A stretch of 64,000 bases of DNA, from contig JBCBJV010000005.1 of NCBI GenBank assembly GCA_038522945.1, positions 157,371-221,370 of the forward strand. Direction: 5' to 3'. Positions within the stretch are counted from its first letter, which is position 1; the number at the start of each line of letters is the position of its first letter. The stretch is from MED-G105 sp038522945 (GTDB lineage: Bacteria; Pseudomonadota; Alphaproteobacteria; Caulobacterales; Parvularculaceae). A program made the translations under genes and the position numbers. The notes beneath the pieces are model-generated. The model did no database searches, was not told the origin of the DNA, and saw only the letters and a program-made list of their open reading frames with translations. Of this stretch, positions 16,967-24,244 are shown piece after piece.

Positions 16967-18250
16967 TTACAGATCAGGCTTATCCCGCTTTAGCTCCAAC
17001 CCGCCATTGCGGGTGATAACCGCCACATCAATTGGTCCACCGACCGTCTCAATAGAATTCATTACCTTCTGCTGGAAGGAGTTAAGCTTGATCAGCGACG
17101 CGGCGGTCTCGCCAAGCTCACGTCGTGGCAAAGAGCCGATCGCACGGTAAATCGGCCGAGTATGAACTGTATACTGATAGCCGTCGATTGATTTGAAAAA
17201 CTCTCGCAAAGCGAATGACATGTTGTTCTCAGAATAGTCTCTGAGCAACGCCTGACGCTGCTGATCGGAAAGACCAGGCGCACGCCCGATCACATCGTTT
17301 ACAAGCGTCATGGAAAGTTTCAGCGTCTCGCCGTACATGAAACGCCGGAGATATTCGTCCATGCCTGTGAGGAACGTCTTGATCATCCGGTCCTGGGCGA
17401 ACGGCTGAACAATAGGACCACCGTCGGCGGTCATGTTCGCGACCCGATCATTCTTCCGTTTGAGGATCCCGAGCACGACGCTTGATGTGAGATAAGACCG
17501 CATGGACGGGAACTTCTCACGCGAGCCAAATCCCGCAAAAACAACGCCCGTATAGTGCTCGAAAAATGCGTCCTTGGTAACGGCGTATGTGGCAATATCT
17601 CGAAGGCGCTGTTTCGTGGCTTCTGAAACGACGACATTGCCATAGTCCGCGCGAATGGCGCCGACCAGGCTATCGATGAGTTGTTCGACCTCGCCAGAAT
17701 ACCGCCGCCGAATTTGTTCATCCATACCATTTGGGAAGCAGGGAAGGTCAGCCCGGGAAGTGTCGTCGGGATACCGCTGATAGTCCATATGGAGCTGACC
17801 GACAACAAACTCAAAAATCGAGGAAAGATGATCGCGCACGCGACCCGCGCCGGTTTCTTTGAATTTTTGGACCTGAACATCGAAATCTTCAGCGATCACC
17901 GAGAAAACCACAGCAACGTGCTTGAAGAACTCTGTATCCTGATGATCCGGCGGGAAGAGATCCGGGTTGCCGGACAGGAATGCCATAAAATCTTCGGCGT
18001 AGTCCTGAACTGTGTCGAGGGGTCGACCGCCAGATGCTTCCCGATAAAGCGAGATCACCGTTTCCCAAGGCGTCGACATCAATTCGGCATTATTGTAAAT
18101 CATAACCGCGACCGGCTGGCCGTCGATTAAAGGAAATAGTTTGTCAACGGACTGATAGGTCTTGATGTATTGGTGGCCTGAGATTGTCACCGCGCTGTCA
18201 GCTGCCATGGCAACAGCTTGCCGGTTCATCAAAACAACTTCCGAGGTCAT
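16967..18250 (-). CDS. Proteasome-beta-like Ntn-hydrolase-fold protein of unknown function
   Basis: The ATG at 18250 has AAGAGG upstream and gives MTSEVVLMNRQAVAMAADSA. Removing the Met exposes Thr1, and the next residues align with 20S proteasome beta and HslV: Asp17 in AMAADSAVT and a Lys in TYQSVDKLFPL at the place of catalytic Lys33 (here 36). The first ~75 residues therefore look like an Ntn hydrolase, but the total of 427 residues is about twice a beta subunit, with a long helical C-terminal part (residues ~100-427) I cannot name. Similar uncharacterised proteins exist in diverse bacteria. It is not HslV, and no hslU-like ATPase is in the window. Confidence 0.65.
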   Translation of the reverse strand: MTSEVVLMNRQAVAMAADSAVTISGHQYIKTYQSVDKLFPLIDGQPVAVMIYNNAELMSTPWETVISLYREASGGRPLDTVQDYAEDFMAFLSGNPDLFPPDHQDTEFFKHVAVVFSVIAEDFDVQVQKFKETGAGRVRDHLSSIFEFVVGQLHMDYQRYPDDTSRADLPCFPNGMDEQIRRRYSGEVEQLIDSLVGAIRADYGNVVVSEATKQRLRDIATYAVTKDAFFEHYTGVVFAGFGSREKFPSMRSYLTSSVVLGILKRKNDRVANMTADGGPIVQPFAQDRMIKTFLTGMDEYLRRFMYGETLKLSMTLVNDVIGRAPGLSDQQRQALLRDYSENNMSFALREFFKSIDGYQYTVHTRPIYRAIGSLPRRELGETAASLIKLNSFQQKVMNSIETVGGPIDVAVITRNGGLELKRDKPDL

Positions 18251-18631
18251 ACCGCCCCTCTTTTCCCACTCTGCGCCGGTCAGCATTCGATCAAACGGAA
18301 CAGCGAGACAAATCGCCAAAGTTCAATCGAGACAGTCAGACCGGATGTCCCCGATGGGACAGACGCGCAAAGCGTGTGCCCACCACTCAAGGTGACCCAA
18401 GGCTTTAGTCTTTAACGGGAAAACCGATGAATGGGAATGTCCTCCAGGGGGCTAAGGCGTGTTTCCCGGCTTGTATGCGGCGTCCATGTCTCAGTCTTGG
18501 CCGACGAAACGCTCGGTTCATCTTTGTCCGTCGGCGGCTCACCGATTTGTGTATGTTGCGGCGCGGCATGTGTGTCGAAATTGTGGCCGAAGATACCATT
18601 TATCGCCCAGAAGCAATTGCTGGAGAGATTC
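18251..18631. other. 381-bp gap before small ORF
   Basis: This stretch carries the upstream region of the leftward Ntn-hydrolase-like gene and of the rightward 36-residue gene. Several overlapping open frames exist on both strands but none has a ribosome site or recognisable protein character. I see no RNA gene. Confidence 0.4.
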
Positions 18632-18742
18632 ATGGATTTCATTTTTAGCTCTGGACCCGCCGCGCCCATCCTCGTGGGCTTTATTTCATTGCTCACCTTG
18701 GTCAACGGTCTCTATTTCGCTGCTCTGAGGGGCAAAAAGTAA
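18632..18742 (+). CDS. Small single-pass membrane protein (36 residues)
   Basis: The ATG at 18632 is preceded by GGAGAG four bases upstream. The product MDFIFSSGPAAPILVGFISL continues with LTLVNGLYFAALRGKK: one membrane segment of about 22 residues and a positively charged end. A 5-base-loop GC hairpin follows the stop. I know no family. Composition and ribosome site support a real microprotein. Confidence 0.45.
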   Translation: MDFIFSSGPAAPILVGFISLLTLVNGLYFAALRGKK

Positions 18743-18759
18743 GGCCATTGGATCGACGG

Positions 18760-18780
18760 GGGCGGGGCATTTCCCCGCCC
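18760..18780. terminator. GC-rich hairpin after the 36-residue gene
   Basis: GGGCGGGG (18760-18767) pairs perfectly with CCCCGCCC (18773-18780) around a 5-base loop. A run of four Ts follows on the minus strand and AAAA on the plus strand, so as an intrinsic terminator it is imperfect for the plus-strand gene. Confidence 0.45.
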
Positions 18781-18812
18781 AAAATTGGCTAACTGGCATT
18801 AACCCTCGGCCT

Positions 18813-18835
18813 TTAAAAATCAACGGGATTTTTAA
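18813..18835. repeat. Perfect 9-bp AT-rich inverted repeat upstream of 43-residue gene
   Basis: TTAAAAATC (18813-18821) and GATTTTTAA (18827-18835) are exact inverted copies around AACGG. It lies 45 bp before the ATG at 18880. It could be an operator or a weak hairpin. Confidence 0.45.
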
Positions 18836-18879
18836 GAAAAACCGCTCTTCTGTCCTCGGGTCAGGGAGAGGTCTACATC

Positions 18880-19011
18880 ATGGTTTTGACGCCGGTCGTT
18901 GTTGTGTTGTTGGTTTTTATCGGTTTGGTCTTTTGTGTGGCCGGTGGCTATTTGAGCCAGTGCCTTGCAACCAAAGTTGTCGGCTCCAGCCGCATTGAGA
19001 AAATCTCTTAA
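18880..19011 (+). CDS. Small single-pass membrane protein (43 residues)
   Basis: The ATG at 18880 follows GGGAGAGG nine bases upstream, a good ribosome site. The product has a strongly hydrophobic stretch (VVVVLLVFIGLVFCVAGGYL) and a short basic tail ending RIEKIS. No family is known to me. It sits between another microprotein gene and coaE and converges on coaE. Confidence 0.5.
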   Translation: MVLTPVVVVLLVFIGLVFCVAGGYLSQCLATKVVGSSRIEKIS

Positions 19012-19074
19012 ACGAGTCCTCCTCAAAGACCTTCTTCGCGATGTTTCGCGACCGGGTCAGTCATTGGGTTGGGG

Positions 19075-19674
19075 TTACTCACGTTCACTCGGCACGAGCT
19101 CCCGCCAGATTTCCTCAACGCGAACCCGCGTATCCTCAAGGGTGCCAACAGTCTCAATAATGTGCGTCGCCCGCGCCCGCTTTTCTGCGTCGGGGGTTTG
19201 TTTCGCTAGGATTTGATCAAATTTATCGCCAGTCATGCCGGGCCTTGCCAAAACCCGCGCCTTTTGAATTTCATAAGGCGCTGAGACGACGATAACCGTC
19301 TCGAAGTATTTCTCCGCTCCGGTCTCAAACAATAGCGGAATATCCAGGACAATGAGCGCGGCCCCGGACGCCATTGCTGCTGCAATGGACGCCGTGCGAT
19401 CTTCCGCGACCAGCGGATGAATAATTCCTTCCAGTTTGGAGAACGCCTCGCCGTCATTGAGAACAAGGGATGAAAGTCGCCCTCGGTCGACTTGGCCCTC
19501 CACTACCGCCGCTGGGAACGCTTCTGCGATCGGGGCAACGCCCGCACCGCCTTTTGCATAAAGACGATGAACCGCCGCGTCCGCGTCCCAAACCGCAGCG
19601 CCAAGCTCGCCAAACATAGAAGCGACCGTTGACTTGCCCATCCCAATGGACCCGGTGAGTGCAACGATCTTCAA
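19075..19674 (-). CDS. coaE: Dephospho-CoA kinase
   Basis: A 199-residue P-loop kinase with Walker A GSIGMGKST at residues ~8-16, the WDADAAVHRLY segment near the substrate site and VLDIPLLFETG for the LID/CoA region. It phosphorylates the 3'-OH of dephospho-CoA, the last step of CoA synthesis. The ATG overlaps the aroE stop (19671-19674), continuing the ppsR-maf-aroE-coaE chain. Confidence 0.95.
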   Translation of the reverse strand: MKIVALTGSIGMGKSTVASMFGELGAAVWDADAAVHRLYAKGGAGVAPIAEAFPAAVVEGQVDRGRLSSLVLNDGEAFSKLEGIIHPLVAEDRTASIAAAMASGAALIVLDIPLLFETGAEKYFETVIVVSAPYEIQKARVLARPGMTGDKFDQILAKQTPDAEKRARATHIIETVGTLEDTRVRVEEIWRELVPSERE

Positions 19675-20549
19675 AGCTTCCCCTTAAGACTTTTTTCCAG
19701 AACCCCACGGACACCGCCGTCGACGTCCGGCCGCACGCCAGTCCAGTGCTCAAAGCAAGGAACCGCCTGGCCGATCAGCATGGAAAGTCCATCAATTGTT
19801 CGGCAGCCCTGTGCCCTTGCCGCTGCCAGGAGGTTTGTTTCCAGAGGCACGTAAACACTGTCAAAAACAATAGGGTTTGAACGGAAGATTTCAGTCAGTT
19901 CATCAGCGAGAAAGTCATGATCTGGGTGGCCAACCATGCCTAAGGATGTGGCATTAAAAATGATATGAGCGCCAGTCATAGCCTCCGCACATGCCGCCCA
20001 GGGCAAAACTTCAATTGCAAACTCTTCTGCGAGGCGAGTTGCTTTTTCTTCGGTACGATTGGTAACGAACACCGTTTCTATACAAAGTAACGTGCTTAAA
20101 GTATAAATAGCCGCGCGGGCAGCCCCGCCTGCCCCCAACACGATCGCTTTCGCTGGTGGCTTTGAGACATGACCGCTTGCAGAAAAAGCATGACGCAGTG
20201 GACCTTCGATCCCGGCGCAATCAGTGTTATCAGCATGGATGTGATCACCATCGAAGGTCAGAAAATTGGCGGCACCAATTTTTTCTGCACCCGCGGACCT
20301 TGTGGTGGCGACCTTAAGGGCATGCTCCTTATGCGGAATAGTGATATTAAGGCTTTTAAACCCAGCGCTCTTTAGCCCCGTGACCACTTTCGCAAAGGCG
20401 TCGAAGGTGGGGGAACAAGGGATGCGCACATAGTCAAGATCAAGGCCTTTTTCTTCAGCCCAGTAGGCATAGATGTCCGGCGATCTGGAGTGGGCCACAG
20501 GCCACCCGATCACACCAGCAAGAAGAGGAGCGGCGTCGGTCATGGTCAA
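19671..20549 (-). CDS. aroE: Shikimate dehydrogenase
   Basis: A 292-residue AroE. The shikimate site is GWPVAHSRSP, the catalytic Lys and context are in NITIPHKEHAL, DNTDCAG follows, the NADP loop is GAGGAARA with TNRTEEKA, and NATSLGM closes the site. It reduces 3-dehydroshikimate with NADPH. Start and stop overlap maf and coaE by four bases each. Confidence 0.96.
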   Translation of the reverse strand: MTMTDAAPLLAGVIGWPVAHSRSPDIYAYWAEEKGLDLDYVRIPCSPTFDAFAKVVTGLKSAGFKSLNITIPHKEHALKVATTRSAGAEKIGAANFLTFDGDHIHADNTDCAGIEGPLRHAFSASGHVSKPPAKAIVLGAGGAARAAIYTLSTLLCIETVFVTNRTEEKATRLAEEFAIEVLPWAACAEAMTGAHIIFNATSLGMVGHPDHDFLADELTEIFRSNPIVFDSVYVPLETNLLAAARAQGCRTIDGLSMLIGQAVPCFEHWTGVRPDVDGGVRGVLEKSLKGKL

Positions 20550-21148
20550 AAGTCGATGGCGCTCGCATCGCGCAAGAACGTCAGTAGCGGGAATAGCGCA
20601 AGCCCCAGGACAGCAAAGTAGTCCCCCTCTATCTTTTTGAAGAGACGCGCCCCTAAACCTTCGACCTGATATGCCCCGACGCTGGCCAGTATATCTGGAC
20701 CTGCCTCTTCAAGGTACTGATCAATTTGGGTATCGTTGAAAGTGTGCATGATCAAAGTGGAACGAGCCAGGTTCTCATAAACTTTGACGCCGCCTTGATA
20801 AACGACCGTGCCGTTCAACAGATAGTGGGCTTGTCCGGATAACTCCTTCAGCCGTGCCCGCGCCTCAGCCATATCGACGGGCTTATCGAAGCCTCTTTGT
20901 TCAAATTCCAAGATCTGGTCAGAGGCAATAACGTAGGCGGCAGGATCAATAAGAGGTTGGACGGCTTCAGCTTTGGCAATGGCAAGCGCAAGGGCTGCAT
21001 CCTCCAGCGAACGGCCGTCGTGCAGACAGGCTTCTTTGATGGCCACCTCATCAACATCTGGCCGCACGATATCGAAGGAAAGCCCAGCGCCCTGTAAGAT
21101 TTGTTGGCGGATGGCACTGCCGGACGCGAGAATAATCGGCGCATTCAT
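20546..21148 (-). CDS. maf: Maf-family nucleotide pyrophosphatase
   Basis: A 200-residue Maf protein. LASGSAIRQQIL stands for the usual S-x-S-x-x-R phosphate-binding motif, and ASDQIL has the conserved Asp-Gln. LNGTVVYQGG and SVGAYQVEGLG match later family blocks. Maf enzymes remove non-canonical or methylated NTPs. It sits between ppsR and aroE with ATGA overlaps at both ends. Confidence 0.9.
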   Translation of the reverse strand: MNAPIILASGSAIRQQILQGAGLSFDIVRPDVDEVAIKEACLHDGRSLEDAALALAIAKAEAVQPLIDPAAYVIASDQILEFEQRGFDKPVDMAEARARLKELSGQAHYLLNGTVVYQGGVKVYENLARSTLIMHTFNDTQIDQYLEEAGPDILASVGAYQVEGLGARLFKKIEGDYFAVLGLALFPLLTFLRDASAIDF

Positions 21149-22035
21149 GGGAGTCTCGCCTCACCGTTTTCCAAATTGGCGGCATTTTGGCGAGCGCTAA
21201 GTTTCGTCAGGATCGCCGCGGCGGTTTCTTCGACGGAACGCTTTGTGACGTCAATAACGGGCCAGCGGTTTTTGGCAAACAATCGGCGCGCTTTCAAAAC
21301 CTCTTCCTTAATTTCTTCAAGGCTTGAATAACTGTCCGCAGCCCCTTCCGCATTCATCCCGCCTAGACGGCTCGTGCGGATCTGAGACAATCGATCTGGG
21401 CTTGCGACCAGACCAACAATAAAGGGCTTGCGCAGATCAAAAAGCTCCGGGGGCGGATCACGGCCGGGCACAAGGGGAACATTTGCTGCTTTGATCCCAC
21501 GGTTTGCCAGGTACATGCAGGTTGGTGTCTTTGACGTGCGCGAGACACCTACCAACACTATATCGGCGGGCTCCAAATCCCAGACAAGCTGACCATCATC
21601 ATGGGCAAGAGTGTAATCGATGGCGGCGATCCGGCGGAAATATGCATCGTCCATCTCGTGCTGCGCACCGGCACGTCCGGTCTGTTGCACATCGAGATAG
21701 TCCCGAAAAGCCGCGATAAACGGATCAAGGACAGGAACGACCGGAATATGAAGCTCTGAGCAACGTATCTCCAGCATCCGACGCAAATCCGGATTGACGA
21801 CAGTGTAAAGAACCAGCCCGGGTGAATCTTCGATTTCAGCTAAGGTCCGTTCCATCTGAGAACGCGAACGCACTAATGCATAAATGTGCTCCAGCGGTTT
21901 TGCGGAAGCAAACTGCGAGGTCACAGCCTTCAAGACGGCGTTCAGGGTTTCCCCGGTGGAATCGGAGACAAGATGAACATGAAAGAATGTGGCCTCGGCG
22001 CGAAATCCACTTTCGGCCAAATCAATTGTGGTCAT
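21145..22035 (-). CDS. ppsR: PPDK/PEP-synthase regulatory protein (DUF299 kinase/pyrophosphorylase)
   Basis: A 296-residue protein of the bifunctional serine/threonine kinase and phosphorylase family. HLVSDSTGETL lies near the N-terminus, VGVSRTSKTPTCMYLANRG carries the P-loop-like site, and SPDRLSQIRTSRLG is the C-terminal family motif. It inactivates and reactivates pyruvate phosphate dikinase or PEP synthase in response to ADP. It is the first gene of the leftward operon and borders the origin, as the DUF299 gene does in Caulobacter. Confidence 0.93.
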   Translation of the reverse strand: MTTIDLAESGFRAEATFFHVHLVSDSTGETLNAVLKAVTSQFASAKPLEHIYALVRSRSQMERTLAEIEDSPGLVLYTVVNPDLRRMLEIRCSELHIPVVPVLDPFIAAFRDYLDVQQTGRAGAQHEMDDAYFRRIAAIDYTLAHDDGQLVWDLEPADIVLVGVSRTSKTPTCMYLANRGIKAANVPLVPGRDPPPELFDLRKPFIVGLVASPDRLSQIRTSRLGGMNAEGAADSYSSLEEIKEEVLKARRLFAKNRWPVIDVTKRSVEETAAAILTKLSARQNAANLENGEARLP

Positions 22036-22552
22036 CGCCTACACTTACCGTATGGCGGCTCTAACGGTAAAGCGGCAGCTCGATGTCACATGATATGGAC
22101 AGCATTCATTGGCAGACTTAGTTTACAGCCAGACGGTGAAACGCGTAAGCAGGTTGGCGTCCGGAACGGGGAAGACTTGTGTACAAAATGCGCGTTTGGG
22201 CCGGGACCGGGACCGTCAAGAAAAAGTTAAAAAAGTCTTACCGGCGGCATTTCACATGGGGGAAGGGAAAACTGAAAGGGTGGCGAAAATCGACGTGCAA
22301 GAGAATTCGGCAATCGGTTTTCACAAACGGGATGCGCTCGCGTGGGGAAAGCCATCCTAGCAATGATGCCGACGGACTTATGTTCTCCCGTTGATCCCCA
22401 ACTTTTCAGCAGGGTTGAAAACCATGGGGAAATTTGGGGGAAACAGAGTTGATAACGATGGAAAAGAAGTCACAACACGCCCAAATCCCCAACATCCAAT
22501 ACGTATCATTGATTCATATTTTGTTCATAAATCCTAACAGAAGGTAAACGCC
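22036..22552. other. oriC: Probable chromosomal replication origin (Cori-like)
   Basis: A 517-bp gene-free gap lies between divergent ppsR and hemE, the same neighbours as Caulobacter Cori. TCCCCA, the Caulobacter DnaA W-box, occurs at 22395-22400 and 22486-22491, and inverted (TGGGGA) at 22343-22348 and 22425-22430, with near copies at 22257 and 22435. GTTGAAAACCATGG (22414) and GTTGATAACGATGG (22448) repeat with two mismatches, and the second reads as a 7/9 DnaA box on the minus strand. An AT-rich stretch (about 22503-22537) could be the unwinding element. A CtrA-like box lies at 22227. Confidence 0.8.
22227..22241. promoter_or_regulatory. CtrA-like box in the origin
   Basis: TTAA (22227-22230), seven bases AAAAGTC, then TTAC (22238-22241): 7/8 to the CtrA consensus. 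CtrA represses replication from Cori in Caulobacter by binding such boxes; the function here is inferred. A weaker inverted 6/8 match sits at 22534-22548 beside hemE. Confidence 0.5.
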
Positions 22553-23608
22553 TTGACCGACTTGGCCTCCGAACCATCAACTGCCTTTTTAAAAAACCTT
22601 ACTGGCACACCTACGGCCATACCGCCTATCTGGCTTATGCGTCAGGCAGGGCGCTATCTTCCAGAGTACAAGGCTGTTCGGGCTCAAGCAGGGAGTTTTT
22701 TGAACCTGTGCTACGACTCCGACAAGGCAGCGGAAGTCACGCTTCAACCGATCGATCGTTTTGATCTGGATGCTGCTATTCTATTTGCTGATATCCTGTT
22801 GATCCCCCATGCTCTGGGCCAAAACCTGACGTTCGTGGAAGGTGAAGGGCCAAGGCTTGATCCGGTCGTAGCCCCTGAAATGCTTGATACGTTTCGGGGT
22901 AAAGACATTCATGCCACCCTGTCGCCAGTCTATGAAACGGTTTCCAAAGTGCGGGCGGGGCTAGATCCTTCAAAGACACTAATCGGCTTTGCAGGAGCCC
23001 CTTGGACAGTCGCGACCTATATGATGGCTGGCGGTCCCATGAAGGACCCAGCCTCCTTAAGAAGCCTTTATTATCAGGACCGGGCCTTCTTGGGTGCGTT
23101 GATCGACATCATCACCGATGCGACCGTTGATTACCTCTCCCGTCAGGTCGATGCGGGCGCCGGCGCGATCCAGCTTTTTGATACCTGGGCGGGTGGACTA
23201 CCGATTGAGGTATTGGACTTTGTCTCGGTCAGACCCCTGTCAGCCATCGCCGGAAGGCTAAAGGCGGCTTATCCGGAAATACCGGTGATCCTATTTCCGA
23301 AAGGGGTTGGATCAGCCCTACCGGCTTATTCAGCTCTTGAAGACTGCGATGGGGTCGGGATCGATTATGCCGTGGACTGGGAATGGGCCTTTGATCACTT
23401 GTCACCGCTGGCAACGGTCCAAGGGGGTCTCGACCCGCTTTTGCTTGTTGAGGGCGGAGAGCACATGGAACTCGCTATTCGTCAGCTTGTCTCGATCTTT
23501 GAAGGCTCGCCGTTCATTTTCAATCTAGGCCACGGGATTGTCCCGCAAACGCCGCCTGAAAACGTGGCCCGGTTGGTTGAGATCGTTCGGGAAGGCGCAG
23601 AGCGTTAA
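22553..23608 (+). CDS. hemE: Uroporphyrinogen decarboxylase
   Basis: A 351-residue HemE with the signature PPIWLMRQAGRYLPEY at residues ~23-38 and conserved FADILLIP and FAGAPWTVATYM blocks. It decarboxylates uroporphyrinogen III to coproporphyrinogen III. The start is TTG, with GAAGG upstream; no ATG lies close enough to keep the conserved N-terminus. The gene begins at the edge of the AT-rich origin stretch, so its promoter must lie inside the origin. hemJ follows with a one-base overlap. Confidence 0.95.
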   Translation: MTDLASEPSTAFLKNLTGTPTAIPPIWLMRQAGRYLPEYKAVRAQAGSFLNLCYDSDKAAEVTLQPIDRFDLDAAILFADILLIPHALGQNLTFVEGEGPRLDPVVAPEMLDTFRGKDIHATLSPVYETVSKVRAGLDPSKTLIGFAGAPWTVATYMMAGGPMKDPASLRSLYYQDRAFLGALIDIITDATVDYLSRQVDAGAGAIQLFDTWAGGLPIEVLDFVSVRPLSAIAGRLKAAYPEIPVILFPKGVGSALPAYSALEDCDGVGIDYAVDWEWAFDHLSPLATVQGGLDPLLLVEGGEHMELAIRQLVSIFEGSPFIFNLGHGIVPQTPPENVARLVEIVREGAER

Positions 23609-24054
23609 TGCGAGACTTCCTGCTATCTAACTATTTGTGGATTAAAGGCTTTCACATCATTTTTGTGATCGCCTGGATGGCAGGGATGATGTATCTGCCG
23701 CGGCTTTTTATCTACCACCACCAGTCCGCGCGGGGCGGTGAGGCCGCCAATTTCTTCGTTACGATGGAGCGGCGTTTGTTGAAGGGGATTATGACCCCAT
23801 CACTGGTTGTGGTCTGGCTCCTTGCGCTCACCATGATCTACGCTAATCCCGATCTTCTTAAACAGGGATGGTTCCATCTGAAATTGGTGGCTGTGCTCGG
23901 GATTTCCGCCGTCCACGGCTACTATGCTGGCGCTTATCGAAAATTTGCCGACGACCAGCGGCCTCAAACAGAAAAGTTCTGGCGGATCATCAACGAGGTG
24001 CCGTTTGTCTTGATGATCATCGCAGCGCTAATGGCTGTGACAAAGCTTTTCTAG
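23608..24054 (+). CDS. hemJ: Protoporphyrinogen IX oxidase HemJ
   Basis: A 148-residue membrane protein of the HemJ (former CopD-like / UPF0093) family. It has four hydrophobic segments; LWIKGFHIIFVIAWMAGMMYLPRLF carries the conserved His and the YLPRLF motif, and VEFHLKLV-like sequence appears as WFHLKLVAVLG. HemJ oxidises protoporphyrinogen IX in many alphaproteobacteria in place of HemG or HemY. Coupling with hemE as TAATG supports the haem role. Confidence 0.92.
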   Translation: MRDFLLSNYLWIKGFHIIFVIAWMAGMMYLPRLFIYHHQSARGGEAANFFVTMERRLLKGIMTPSLVVVWLLALTMIYANPDLLKQGWFHLKLVAVLGISAVHGYYAGAYRKFADDQRPQTEKFWRIINEVPFVLMIIAALMAVTKLF

Positions 24055-24244
24055 TCACCTCCTTCTACAATTTTCTCAAGGCCCCTGCACTGACACCCAT
24101 TGACGGTCGGCAGGAGAGGCTTATATTTCCAATACCTTCCTGACGCGTAGAGCGGAAACCGCCACGCACTTTGTTTTTCAATTCCATTTAAGAGCAACTG
24201 CGCGTCCTGCCAGTTTTCTGATTCCCGTTCTGAAAGTATCTCCC

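Noticed and set aside
18412..18705. 97-residue minus-strand open frame
   Set aside because: It overlaps the better-supported 36-residue gene, has no ribosome site and no family features.
22109..22394. Short plus-strand frames inside the origin
   Set aside because: Lys/Arg/Gly-rich without protein character; explained better by origin sequence.
24055..24244. Possible riboswitch or attenuator before rho
   Set aside because: No convincing hairpin or known consensus was seen in the 190-bp leader; only a promoter and leader can be assumed.
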